A stretch of DNA of 64,000 nt from Ilex aquifolium (taxonomy: Eukaryota > Streptophyta > Magnoliopsida > Aquifoliales > Aquifoliaceae). This document shows positions 43,108 to 55,204 of the stretch, piece by piece (the stretch's first letter is position 1; the number at the start of each line of letters is the position of its first letter). A program made the position numbers and the translations under genes. The stretch lies in the NCBI GenBank assembly GCA_951799425.1, contig OX637399.1, positions 19,318,001 through 19,382,000 of the forward strand. Direction: 5' to 3'. The notes below the pieces were generated by a model. The model ran no database searches and was not told the origin of the DNA. It worked only from the letters and a program-made list of their open reading frames with translations.

Positions 43108-45044
43108 TGTAAAACCCGGGCAAATTTGAATTTTTTGTGAATAAGGGCAAAATGGTCATTTGACATCCTAATGCTTATTTGAAATACTCATGCTCTAGAC
43201 CTCGGATGAGGAAACGGAGTTCACCGTCGGAATTCGTCAGTCCAGAAGTCAAAGTTCATCTACGCGACAAGGGCTACGCGTACATACCAAAAAGAGCTGA
43301 TTTCATCGAAGATCCAAATACGGGATTTTGGGAAAATCAAATATTTGGACTTAAATCTTGTTCTTGGAGGTTCTACAGGTTGTTTTACGCTCCAAGAGGT
43401 AGGGTTCCCTCCTACCTTGGTTCATTTCTAACCTATGGTGTCATAAGTAATTGTTAGATGTATAGAGTTGTTATGACTTGTCTATAGTCATGGGAATCAT
43501 GAAAGGAATATAGAAATGGCCTAGATAAATTCCTTGTTAAATTTGGTCTAGGGAAGTTACTTGTGAAATTTTCTTGTAACTTGTTATTATGTGGGCAAAT
43601 TGTGTGATAACATGATGATTGCCTTGATGGTGTTTGCTAAATGCCTAAGTGTGGATAAAGTTTGTCATGACACAATGATGTATAACATGCTTGGATATTG
43701 TAGTGAAGGAATTGTTGATATATGCATGTTTTGATATATTAACATTGTGACAAAATATGGTATTTATATGTTTGTAATATAAATTGCCATGGATATGTTG
43801 AAATTGTTCGTATGGCACCCATTACATATTGAACATGTGATAAAATTTCTCATTAGGCATGATTGCATATTGAGCATGACATTGACATCACATTCATGGG
43901 CTTAGGCATGAGTATGGGTGTGTATGCATGGTTAATCAAACACCATTCTTGGTGATTGATGGGTGGGCTCGGGAAAGTTGGGTTGAAAATCCGACTGAGT
44001 CGCATGGCTGCATGAAAGAAAAACTTGTGTTGGGTATAGCAAGAAGGGGTAGATCCCCCCCTCGGGTGCAAGACCCGACGACTTGGTTATACACTCCCCT
44101 GTGGTGAAATTCTGGAAAAGTGTAGTATGGTGTACGGAACCGGCGGTATAAAATCCAAAATTCGTTGCCCAACAAGACACAAGATTTTGATTACATAAAC
44201 ACTCATTCAATGGGTGACATCCAACAATGATTTGATTTTGCAAACACATGTTTTCAATTCAAACGGTCATTGGATGTATTTTCCATCAGTTGATGGGGTT
44301 ACTACACATTGGCATTGCATTGTGTTGTAGGAGTCGATAAGGACTTGGGTTAAGATGCATGAGTGAGTCTCACCTCATTTCATGACATGACATGGTAGCA
44401 TTCCAACATTGAATGCATATTCTTGTATGGAATGGTTGTTAAATGTTGTTTGTTGCATGTACACATTTCATATGCATCTAAGGTGGGGAGTATACTCTAT
44501 TGGGCGTTGGCTCACCCTATACGGAAACACATTTCAGGTGGGAGAAATACACCGGTGGATGGCTCCAATTCGGACCCTCATGTTTGAAGAAAGCCGAATG
44601 TGGCTTTATTTTGTGTTAATGTAAAACACTTGTGAAACTTATGTCTTGGGCATGTAATCTTTTGCAAATAATTGTAATAGAACTTATATGAATTATTGTT
44701 AAAACAATCTTGCATGTTTTGACATAGGTAGGGATAAATGGACCCGGTGTGGTCATTGTTTATAAGTATGGATAAATAGACCCGGTGTGGTCAATGTTTA
44801 CTTATAAATGGACCCGGTGCGGTCATTGCTTTATATTGGGCCTCAGATGGGTCATGTGAAAATATATTGCACATGTTGAGTTTTGGGTAGAGCTTCCCGT
44901 ACAAAGGAGACTCTGCCCGAATTTTGTTAAATTATGGACCCCGGTAAATGGGGCATAACGGCGCGATACCGAGTTACCCGGTATCCAAGAGTATTCCGCG
45001 GGTTGATGAGAAATCAACGGACCCCCGGATTTTGGGGTGTCATA
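43108..45044 (+). mobile_element. Solo Tekay LTR in copia D protease
   Basis: It starts TGTAAAACCCGGGC and ends GGGGTGTCATA (final CACA changed to CATA), flanked by GCACT on both sides (43103-43107 and 45045-45049). It is the same family as 10043-12682 and 50026-52607 but 1937 bp long, lacking a block near its start and the GGGCTGTTTTGTGG array. The host reading frame continues across the site once insert and one duplicate are discounted (WYLDTGC on the left, NHMCGKK on the right). Confidence 0.97.
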
Positions 45045-46387
45045 GCACTAATCACATGTGTGGCAAGAAGGAACTGTTTTCTTGCTTAGATGAATTAGTA
45101 TGTGGGGAAGTGAAATTTGGAAATAAAGCTGCAGTTCCAATTTTGGGCAAAGGTAATATTCTCGTACGAATGAAAGATGGCTCCTGTGAACATATCTCTA
45201 ATGTTTTTTATGTCCCTAGTTTACATTGGAATTTATTGAGTATTGGGAAACTCTCTGAAAAGGGACTAAAAATTATTATTGATGGTGGAGTTTGTACTAT
45301 TGAGAATCGGAAACATGAACTCGTTGCTAAGGTTAAGATGACCAAAAATCACATGTTTCCTTTACCTCTACAAACTGATCTGGCTTTTAGTGCTATTGCT
45401 ATGGATACTAACTGGCTGTGGCATTTCCGTTTTGGTCATCTAAATTTCAATGGATTAAGTTAATCATGAACATGCTAACCTTTGTTGGGAGATTTTAATC
45501 AATTGTGTGAAGGTTGTATTCTCGGCAAGCAACACAAGGACTCTTTTCTTGTGGGAAAGTCACGTAGAGCACAATAGCCGCTAGAACTTGTGCATTCAGA
45601 TATTTGTGGACCTATGGAGACTGTAACTCATGGAGGTAATTGGTATTTTCTTACTTTCATTGATAATTACAGTAGGAGAACTTGGGTCTATTTTTTAAAG
45701 CAAAAATCTGAAACTTTTGAGAAATTTAGAGAGTTCAAAGTCTACCTGGAAAAGCAAAGTGGTCGGAGTTTAAAGATACTTCGTACGGATAGAGGAGGAG
45801 AGTACACCTCTAATGAGTTTTCTGTGTTTTGTAAAAATCATGGAATTAAACATCAACTCATGGCTAGCTATTCACCGCAACAGAATGGGGTGGCTGAGAG
45901 GAAGAACCGAACAATTGTTGAAATGGTACGCAGCATGTTAAAAGGAAAAAACTTGCCCAAAGTATTTTGGGCAGAAGCTGTGTCTTGTGCTGTTTATATT
46001 TTGAACAGGTGTCCTACAAAAAGTGTTCTGGATATGACACCTGAGGAGGCTTGGAGCAGTTGCAAACCAGATGTTGGAGCCCTTTGTGCGTTCGGTTGCG
46101 TTGCATATGCTCATGTACCAACCGAGAAAAGAAAGAAGTTGGATGGTAAAGGTATAAAATGCATTTTCCTTGGTTACAGTGATAGAACTAAAGGTTATAA
46201 GTTGTTCAACCCAGCCATAGGTGAAGTTATTGTGAGCAGAGATGTAGAATTCAGTGAAGGTGAAGCTTGGGATTGGACAACTGCTGAGAAGGAACATATG
46301 GGGATTGATTGGAATGAAGAATCAGTTGGTGACACCCAACCTGAAGTGCAATCACAGAATACGAGCAGTGCAATTGTTGTCCGAATT
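45045..46387 (+). pseudogene. Copia D protease end and integrase (decayed, cut by element E)
   Basis: The protease continues with NHMCGKKELF. WLWHFRFGHL near 45415 is the pre-integrase segment. A short damaged patch with stops (45463-45500) precedes LCEGCILGKQH. The core at 45590-46330 is open for 266 codons: HSDICGP (first Asp), TFIDNYSRRTWVYFLK, LRTDRGGEY (second Asp), SPQQNGVAERKNRT (Glu), FWAEAV and FGCVAYAHVP. It ends abruptly at 46387 where E's LTR begins. Confidence 0.9.
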
Positions 46388-47721
46388 TGATATTGACAAT
46401 TTACGTACAAGTATACACGATCAACAAGTAATAAAGTGATAAGTAGAGTATCGTTCCCATGGAGAATTATTGCTAATAACTTCCAAGTACTAACTTTATA
46501 TCAATTTGATTTTATTTAAACAATTGGAATTGAACTATGGAATTACTAATTTAAGACTAAATCTAAAATTACTGAACAATGAGTGATTTTACCGAATAAA
46601 AGAATTTAAGATTACAACTTCTCCTAATGCTTCGTATAAATCTTTCCACTCTCTTTCTAGTTAATTGATCAAATTAAGTTGTTAACTGAGAACTCAAAAT
46701 TATTTATCAAACCTCTTCCGATAGTTAGATAAAAATATCTCTTCCAATTAAATTACTATATTCCTATGCAAAATAATTTGGAATAGATTCATTAAGTTCA
46801 AACTCATAAAAGTTACACACGGCATATAGGTATATTCTTATCATATACACAAACCCAGCTATTCCATCATAAGAAGAATTAACCAGACGTATGTCATCAT
46901 ATTCATATCTACACCTAGAATTCATCTCCCAATTTCATCTAGGGAATCAAATTAATTGTTGGCTATACAATCATATATTAAGCACAAAATATGATAAACA
47001 ACTCATATATGATCAATAAGAACTAGAAACGAGAGTAGAGCAATTTAACTAAACATTAGGTTTCGTTGCAATCTTAATAAAAATTTAGTTCATAATGTAA
47101 TTGAAAAACATTCCTTCTCAAATTAATCAACATCTCAGAAAATCTAGAAGTAAAAGTAAGAGAAAATAATGAAAACTTAGTTGCAATCTTCAATTTTTCT
47201 CTAGCCTTCAAGTCCAATTTTCTTCGTGTCGTTTCCTTCGATTCTCGCCTTCAATTTTCTTTCAATCCTTGGTCCTTTTTCTCTACTTAGCAGCCCCCAA
47301 AATCATTATTTCCCTATTCCAACTCAAACCCTAGCATATATGTGGCATTAGAGTCCAATTTCAGCTAAAGAACAAGTCAGAATTTGCGTCCACATTAAAA
47401 CAAGGGCTGCAGCCCCTAAAATCAGCGCAGGGGCGCTGACTTTCTGCCTTCCTAGCGCTGCAGCGCTGGTCCTAGCGCAGATGCGCTAATCCCCTTTTAG
47501 GCCTAGAGCTTCCCTTGTTGCTTAGTCTTCAAAAATCTAACACTTAGGCTCCCAAATGATCTTGTTTCCTTCCAAATGATCATGTTTCCTTCCAAATGAT
47601 GATTCCTACAAAATGACATTAAAACACACAAAACAAATATAAAGGAACATAAAATACTTGAAAACTTGCAATTTCACCATGCCAAGAGTACTCAATTCGT
47701 AGGTATAAAACTCACTCATCA
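46388..47721 (-). repeat. 3' LTR of element E
   Basis: On the minus strand it starts TGATGAGTGAG and ends GTCAATATCA. The priming tract lies just upstream in element sense at 47722-47738. A GC-rich cluster of AGCGC/GCGCT palindromes lies at 47405-47505 in otherwise AT-rich sequence. Confidence 0.82.
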
Positions 47722-49575
47722 AATACCCGCAAACTTAAATCTCTGTTTGTCCTCAAGCAAAATACTAAGAACAAAAACTATAAAAATTAACCCTAACAAC
47801 CAACTACTCAAACAATGGATCAATATGAATCTGAATAATGGCCCCAAAAGTTACTACAACTAATAATTCACGGGAAACTTCAAAACGGTGCAAAGTCTAA
47901 CAATTCAACATACTCCTTAATTTTACCTCCGCTCATGTTCCTTTAAATACATGTGCATATTTGAACTGTTTAAACTAGCCATCACCCAAATAAATCTATG
48001 TAATCAAGCGCTCCATAGGAGATACTCAATATCAACTCTATGAACTTATGTTTCACATCAACCTCTGCTAATAAAGGCAAAACATATAATTAGAAGGTAC
48101 AAAGATTTTTATTTTATTTTATTTTTTTCGTCTCTCTCTCTCTCTCTCTCTATTTTTTCTTCTTTTTCATTCATTTGGTGAGTGCATTTTATGCTCCATC
48201 TCACCTCCTATTGTGCGAGTGTGTTTTACGCTCCATCTCGCCTTTTCTTGAACGAGTGCGTTTTACGCTCCATCTCTACTCACCACATGCCCCTTTCTTG
48301 TTTTTTGTCTTCCTATTCTTTTTTTCCTAACTCATGAAGGATCAAATCAAAATAATTTTTCAAAAACTCTTTTTTTTTTTTTTATACTAACCCATTATAA
48401 CTAATATTTCCCCCACACTTATATGAATACCTCAATTTGCTTTGAATGATGCTTAAATAAGTTTTCTAGAGTTTCACTGATATCTCCCACAAACACTTAG
48501 CCAAATAAATTCTCTAGATGATAACTAACCAAACAGATGGATATGTGCTCATGCATGAAAAGAGCATAACCAGTGTAAAACCAACTAGTATGTTAAACTA
48601 CAAATTCAACATGTTCATCAATTTCCCTTGAATTAACAATTAATCCATTTCATCATTGGCCATGATCAAATTCACTCAACCCATTGTTCAAGTCGTACTA
48701 AAACATGTTTTCTAAATGTAGAATATACTATCTAAATGCATACCTAATAATGCAAACAAGAATATACCCCCAAACTTGAACTAAACATTGTTCTCAATGT
48801 ATAAAGTAGGAAAAATTAAGACAGAGGACTTCCCTGAGACGTCGCTAGTTGGCATCATCGTCAGCGTCCTCGTCGTCCGCTGAGTCGGGAGTGTATTCGG
48901 GAAACATAGGTGAACTAGGAAACTCACGTTGCAAAGCTTAATCTTTACCCATGGAGAATGGAGAAGTCATTGGTGCTAGTTGAGACTCATTGATGCCCAT
49001 GAGTGGTAAGATTGTTATCTAAAAGAGGTTGAGAGATTCAAGACGATTGAATGGAATTTTGGGTGAATAAGAGTTGGGGTGTATGTATTTTTAAAGGTTT
49101 GAAATTTTTGGGAGTGGTAGGATTTTATTTGGTTGGCTTCTTGTTCATGTACATAGAGCTGAAGAGTGTTTTATGATGCTGATATTCTGTGTTGGGAGCT
49201 GTTTTGAGGGTTTATAGTGTTGAAAATTTGTGTTGGGAGCTGTTTTAAGGCAGCAGGGGCACTGATTTGCTGGGCTTTTTTTTTCCTTCTTTGGCGTGTG
49301 CAAGCCACTGTATTTTCCTTCCTTCTCTAATTTTTTTCTTTTCTTCGATTCTGGGTACCTGCAAGCAATTGACACACTAATTAAAATGCACTAATAATCT
49401 AAAAAAAACTAAATTGACATAAACATGAAGTAAAAATTAAAAGCTAAACTTTGGGTTGCCTCCCAAATAGCGTTTGTTTTATAGTCATCAGCCTGACTAC
49501 TCCCTGTTTCATCCCGGGTCGGCAAGGGTAATTGAGGTCTTTTGACGATCAATGTCGCCACACCAATAGTGCTTA
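47722..49575 (-). other. Noncoding block of element E
   Basis: It contains a (TC)n run near 48131-48152, three 38-nt repeats at about 48178-48290, and a second priming-tract-like sequence at 48764-48780 beside an ACATTGAGAACAATG word. A short acidic minus-strand peptide (EYTPDSADDEDADDDAN, about 48844-48900) lies here too. No other credible gene is seen; ORFs at 47666-47863 and 49145-49375 are unrecognised. Confidence 0.6.
48178..48290. repeat. Three tandem 38-nt repeats in element E
   Basis: The word GAGTGCGTTTTACGCTCCAT followed by CTC recurs three times with small changes, separated by short variable linkers. Confidence 0.85.
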
Positions 49576-49580
49576 AGTCT

Positions 49581-50025
49581 CTACCCGTTCACCTTGAAAG
49601 TTCTCTTCGAATTGGCTTCCTCGACTTCAATTGCTCCATTCGGGAACACCTTTGTAATAATGAATGGCCTTGACCACCTTGATTTGAGTTTTCCTGAGAA
49701 GAACTTTAACCGCGAATTAAAAAGGAGTACAACTTGACCCGGCTCAAACTTCCGCTCAATGATCTTCTTGTTATGCCACCTTTTTACCTTCTCTTTATAT
49801 AGCTTGGTGTTCTTAAGGGGATTTGAAATACAACTTCCTATAAATACCTCATTCACTGGATCTTCCACCAAATCAACCCGCAAAACATTCTTCCGCTTCC
49901 TTTGGAAATTTCATAGCTGAAAATACATTGAATGTGACCTCTTGATCTTGGACTCGCATAGTTAGCTCACCTTTCTGTACATCAATAAGTGTTCTCCCCG
50001 TTGCTAAGAATGGTCGCCCAAGAAT
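49581..50025 (-). pseudogene. Element E protease fragment joined to integrase C-terminus
   Basis: Read on the minus strand: ILGRPFLATGRTLIDVQKG, then FNVFSAMKFPKEAEECF (50025 to about 49885), the end of Athila-type protease. After a short linker comes LYKEKVKRWHNKK, FEPGQVVLLFNSRL and GKLKSRWSRPFII (about 49800-49600), the tail of Athila integrase, ending FKVNG near 49584. RT, RNase H and the integrase core are absent between them. The protease part is cut on its upstream side at 50026 by Tekay F. Confidence 0.87.
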
Positions 50026-52607
50026 TGTGACGCCCCAAAATCCGGGGGTCTGTTGATTACCCATCAACCCGCGGAATACCCGTGGATACCGAGTAACTCG
50101 ATAGCGCGCCGTTATGCCCCATTTATCGAGGTCCATAATTGAACAAAAATCGGGCAGAGTCCCCTTTGTACGGGGAGCTCTACCCAAAACCCAACCTATG
50201 CAATATACATTCACATGACTCATCCGATGTCCAATATAAAACAATGACCGCACCGGGTCATTTATCCATACTCATACAATAACATGTCATGTTATATTAG
50301 AATAGGCTATATAAGTTTGATTACAATTCTTTTACATATATTACATGCCCAAATTTAATCACAAGTCTCATTTTACAAAAAAAAAAGGATTGAAAGCCAC
50401 AAGTCGGTTTTTCTTCCTCCTTAAGTGCCCGAGTGAGTGCCGTCCGTCGGCGTAAAACCCGCACCTGAAATGTTTTCCCGTATAGGGTGAGCAACGCTCA
50501 ATAGAGTATCTCCTATAGAGGCTACTCACCACCCTAAATGCACATGCAATGCTCACATGCAATAAACAACAATCCAAAACATTCCAAGCAAGGATATGCA
50601 TTCAATGTTGGAATTTATCGTATCATGCCATTAAATGAGATGAGACTCTCTCATGCAAATCAACCCGAGCCATTCCCAGCTTCTCAACACATGCAAGTAC
50701 CAAAGTGTATGGAACCGTCATTTATGTTGCACATCAAATGACTTTTACCAATCTAGGGTCTTTGTGTGGGGTGGATGTTCATGGGCTTACACCAAGGGTC
50801 TCCAACCTACTCGAAATTTATGGACTTCCACCAAGGGTTCTGCGTACACCCACACACTTGATGGACCAAGCCAAGGGAGTGCGTATCCCAACCACCGGGC
50901 CTTGCACCCGAGGGATCTTCTAATCCCTTCTTGCTAACCCCAACCCTAATCACCATGCAACTTGTGCGACTCGGCCAGGTCTTCGACCAAGCTTAATCGA
51001 GCCCACTCGTCATCCACCAAGTGTGATGTTGACGAACAACCATACACACACCCACATGATGCGATGTCACCGTGCATATGCAATATGATGTCCCATTGCA
51101 CAAAGATAACATATTATATGCTATGAAAAACATATAAACAATATCAATACATTTCATATATGCCATGACAAAATTATATCATAAACATATAATTCCCATA
51201 ATTCTCCACAATGTCAATATAACACAAGTATGCATATACATTGACAATTTTCATAACACAATTCCAAGCATGTTATCACAATTTCTATGCCAATAACACA
51301 CTTAATCACAAAGGCACAAAGTAACACATAACAGCCCATGTAATAGCCCACATAACATCCCACCTAACGGCCCAAAAATAGAGTCATAAAACAGCCCAGA
51401 AAATAATCCCAAAATAGCCCATAAAACAGGCCACAAACAGCCCCCTAAACAGGCCATAAACAGTCCTAAATCAGGCCACAAACATGCCATAAAACAGGCC
51501 ACAAAAATAGTCTCAAAACTGCCCCTTAAAAAGGCCATAAAACAGGTCACGAACAGCCCCCTAAACAAGCCATAAACAGTCCCAAATCAGGCCACAAAAC
51601 AGCCCACAAACAGGCCACAAAAATAGTCCCAAAACAGCCCCTTAAACAGGCCATAAAATAGGCCACGAACAGCCCCCTAAATAGGCCATAAACAGTCCCA
51701 AATCAGGCCACAAAACAGGCCATAAAACAGGACACAAAAACAGTCCCAAATCAGGCCATAATACAGTCCAATTACTGCCCCATAACAGTCCATAACAGTG
51801 CACAAATTCAGCCCCATGGCAGTGCACAAAACAACCCCTTAACAGCCCCTAAACAATCCACAAATTCAGCCCCAAAAAAGCCCCTAAAGTAGGAATAAAA
51901 CCCAAGTAGGAAGACCCCTACCTCTTGGTGCGTAAATTGAAAGGTAGAGCTTCCAAGAACACCTCCCAAGCTCCCAAAACTTGATTTCCCCAAATCTCCT
52001 CTTTTGGATCTTCGGTGAAATTCCTCGTTCTTGGTACGTACGCGTAGCCCTCGTCGAGGAGATGAAGTTTAATTCTTGGCTCGACGGAAGTCCGAGAATC
52101 GCCGAAAAAAAACTTGAAAACTCACTTTTCTCTCCCTCTTTCTCCCACACGTTAAAACCAGCACAACCAGCAGAAAATTCTCTGCAAAATTTAGATATTT
52201 TTCCTTATTTGTAATTTTAAAGACTTGGCTCAGATCGCGCCACACGCCCCCCCGTTCCTGGGTCCGTTTCTGTCCCGAAACGATTAATTTCATCCCGGTT
52301 TAAGTTCAAATTAATTTTATTTGAAATTTAATTCAATTATAAGGAAATTTTATAAAATTTATTTGTAGGGACCTTTGTGAGGTCAGCCGCCACCTAATCG
52401 CCTTGAAATACGTGCAAAATTCGACTATCTCAAATTTTGATGAAATTTGACAGGGTAACTAGTTTCTGCGATACGAGTCCAACGGAGAAGTCCGTTGTGT
52501 CATCCGAACTCTAGAAACATGAGTATTTTAAATACGCGTTATAGTGACAAATTACAGTTTTGCCCTTTTTCAAAAAAAAAAAAATTCAAATTTACCCGGG
52601 TTTTACA
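50026..52607 (-). repeat. 3' LTR of element F (2582 bp)
   Basis: On the minus strand it starts TGTAAAACCCGGG and ends GGGGCGTCACA. The tandem GGGCTGTTTTGTGG-type array is at about 51310-51880 (seen as AAACAGCCC words on +). ORFs such as 51302-51568, rich in Gly/Leu/Phe, are translations of that array. It is followed by the purine tract at 52608-52625 in element sense. Confidence 0.93.
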
Positions 52608-52701
52608 TTCTTCCCTCCTTAAAAGAATTTCGTCCCCGAAATTCACACATACATACACATACAATCACATGCATATGCAACAGTCATTTAATATTAAATG
52701 A

Positions 52702-53404
52702 CTATAAGAAAGTACCTCCATCCTCAAATAAGAAAGGATAATTGGTACGTATAGTGTCTTCGCGTTCCCATGTTGCCTCCTCCAGTCCTCGGTGCTGCCA
52801 CAACACCTTTACTAGCCTCACGGTCTGGCCTCGCAAAACCTGATCCCGACTATCCATGATGCGCACTGGTCCCTCCTCGAAGGTCCCATCCGCATAAAAA
52901 ACAAGCTCGTCCCAATCCACCACATGAGTCGGATCTGGAGTATACTTCCGGAGCATAGAGACATGGAATACCGCATGAACATCCGATAGATTTGACGGTA
53001 ATGCCAACCGGTAAGCAACTGTACCTACCCTCTCGAGTACCTCAAAGGGCTCGATATACCTCGGCTACAGCTTTCCCCGTTTGCCGAACCTGACCACTCA
53101 TCTCTTAGGCATCACTTTCAAGAAGACATGATCCCCCACCTCAAACTCTAGAGGTCGCTGCAGTCTGTCGGCGTAGCTCTTTTGCTGGCTCTGAGCCGTG
53201 AGAAGACGCCTCCGTATCAAGTCCACCTTCTTCGAGGTGTCCCTAACCAAATTCGGACCCGTAGATGTTCTCTCTCCTACTTCCGTCCAACAAACCGGAG
53301 ATTGACAAGGCCTCCCATATAGTGCCTCATAGGGTGCCATCTGTATGCTCGTCTGATAACTATTGTTGTAGGCGAACTCCACTAAGGGTAAGTGCTCTTC
53401 CCAG
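52702..53404 (-). pseudogene. Element F integrase C-terminus and chromodomain region (decayed)
   Basis: Read on the minus strand from 53404: EFAYNNSYQTSIQMAPYEAL, GRPC.SPVCWTEVG, PLEFEVGDHVFLKVMPKR, VAYRLALPSN, HAVFHVSMLRKYTPDPTHV, then VLWQHRGLEEATWERED at the end. It is the same family as 8494-9968, with stops at about 53098 and 53067. It is cut at 53405 by G. Confidence 0.92.
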
Positions 53405-55048
53405 TGATTAGCACAAAACTTTGTATATTTTATGTGCTAAATCATGTTATATTAATTGCTGTTGGAGATTAAATGATGGGAGTTAGGTTAATTGCGTTCT
53501 TAACAATAATATTTGATGTTTGCAGTTAACAGGTGCTAAAAGAGGCTTCTTAAGGCCTTCCTAAATCAATTGAGGCAAATGGGGACAAAAAGGTAGCTTG
53601 GGGATAGCTCAGGAGAGGAGGAAATCAGAAAATCAAGAAGTCAGTCAAACCATACCGGTACGCTATGACTACTGGAGTTAATCGTACCGGTATGCAGAAG
53701 CCACTGGAGTTCGCCGTACCGGTACGATTTGCCTGATACGCCCAACTGCTCTACAACTGATGTCTGATGCTTCGAGGGTCCCACCAACATATCCCCCATG
53801 CTCCCCTGACACGCCCACAACACTATTCATCCCTATCACACCTTGATTGCAAGTTTTAGAGTCTAGGTGATTAATGAGGAGAGAGAAGAGAAGAGGAGCT
53901 GGGTGTGCAGACAAGCTCTACAACCCCTCTGTCCAGCCACCCCTCCTGCACCCCTACAGATGCAGGTCAATTCTGAAGACTAGGGTACCTCTCCAAGGAC
54001 ATTTTTGGAGGGAGAAGGATCTCCAGCAGAGGCATTCAGCCATTAGCCAGATATAGACTGATATAGAGAGAGAAAGTCTGGGGAAGAAGATGAATAGTGT
54101 TCTAGAGAGATAAACTTGAGATTTTTCCATTTTCTTCATTACATTGTCTTGTAATTTGCTGTAAGGACTTTTGAAGCTTCATTTAATATCATTAATGTTG
54201 TTCTCCTTCAAGCGCATTGCTAGTTTAATGTTCTTTTAAGCTTCTACCATTAATGCAACAAAGTTCTTCATTTTCTTAGCTATAAAATGGGTTTTAAATG
54301 CATTCTCTTCTAGCTTATGTTTTCTTCCATTTATGTACTCAAGAACTTCATCTCTTGAAAGGCATTCTCTTTACCTTATTGATTTCATTTCAAGCATGAG
54401 TAGCTAAATTTTCTAGTTGGCAAAACCAAGGGAACCTCCACTTGGGTATGTCATTTCAACTCATTCTCCTCCCTTTTTCAGAGATCAATGGTTCGGTTTG
54501 ACTGGGTTGAGGGTGGATAAATTGGTGAGTCTTTGATATTCTGTAGGCCTAGTCACGGTTTATGCTTAGATACTCACCCTTCTTATCCCTAGCTTCCCAC
54601 AAATCAATCGTCCATTCATACTCTATTTGAGGAGGGATTCGAGTTAAGATGGCATTCCTAGAGTAACCTCTTGGGTTTGCCAACATTTGTTCATTTTCAT
54701 CAACACACATTCACCAAACAAATTTTCAACTACAAAGATTTTACACTTTCTTTTATTCAAAAATCACCTTCCCCTTGGTTTACTTCCTTCCCCGTGGAAA
54801 CGACCTTGGAATACTACCAAGTAAAACACGACCCGCGAAAGTCTCCTTGCGCTTGGAGAGCACTTTTGTACACACACACATAATTTTGTGCATCCACATT
54901 TCACAATTCCACCATCCCATTTTCCTTTCCTCTTGCCCTTTCTTTTGACACTATCACAAGGGAGAGTGACACTCCCCTTATCCATACATTACACATTTTG
55001 AGGGATAGATTTTAGAGGTTAGGAAACAACAAGGTTTTTGGTCAAGCA
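53405..55048 (+). repeat. 5' LTR of element G (1644 bp)
   Basis: It starts TGATTAGCACAAAA, repeated at 63847, and ends GGTCAAGCA just before the primer site. TACCGGTA-type palindromes lie at 53650-53730. Its middle resembles the LTR of H in places (for example GGGTCCCACCA near 53776). Confidence 0.94.
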
Positions 55049-55052
55049 TTTT

Positions 55053-55069
55053 TGGCGCCGTTGCCGGGG
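55053..55069 (+). other. Primer-binding site of element G
   Basis: TGGCGCCGTTGCCGGGG, four bases after the LTR end, as in Athila-type elements and in element H. Confidence 0.94.
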
Positions 55070-55110
55070 AAGGCAAGTGTCAAACCAAGAAGGTGATTTT
55101 CGGACGACGG

Positions 55111-55118
55111 AGGTAAGT
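55111..55118 (+). promoter_or_regulatory. Candidate splice donor in the element G leader
   Basis: AG|GTAAGT between primer site and gag, conserved in element H at the matching place. It could serve splicing to the second ORF, as known for env-like ORFs of some plant retroelements, or remove a leader intron. Confidence 0.4.
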
Positions 55119-55204
55119 CCCATGATCTTCATCACGGGCTTAGGTACGTTGTCTTGTGTATATATTCTTGTTTGTGTATACTTTCATTTGTAGATAGTTG
55201 TTGC

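Larger units (their letters stand above)
41674..46387 (+). mobile_element. Copia element D, left part
   Basis: 5' LTR 41674-42032, primer site, gag, protease and integrase follow in copia order. The element is interrupted by a solo Tekay LTR (43108-45044) and then cut at 46388 by element E. RT, RNase H and the 3' LTR should lie beyond the window, after the nested elements. The left flank is AGACT (41669-41673). Confidence 0.88.
46388..50025 (-). mobile_element. Element E, Athila-type gypsy element (left part, - strand)
   Basis: Its 3' LTR is 46388-47721, followed in minus-strand sense upstream by a priming tract, noncoding sequence, an integrase C-terminus and a protease piece. It is inserted into copia D (left flank GAATT, 46383-46387) and cut at 50026 by Tekay F. 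The rest lies beyond the window. RT and most of integrase are missing between protease and integrase tail, so this is an internally deleted copy. Confidence 0.85.
50026..53404 (-). mobile_element. Element F, Tekay-type gypsy element (left part, - strand)
   Basis: 3' LTR 50026-52607, then in minus-strand sense the priming tract and the end of pol at 52702-53404, where element G is inserted. It lies in the protease of element E (left flank AGAAT, 50021-50025). The remainder should lie beyond G, outside the window. Confidence 0.9.

Noticed and set aside
51302-51568. Hydrophobic Gly/Leu/Phe-rich ORF that looks like a membrane protein
   Set aside because: It is the translation of the AAACAGCCC-type tandem array inside a Tekay LTR.
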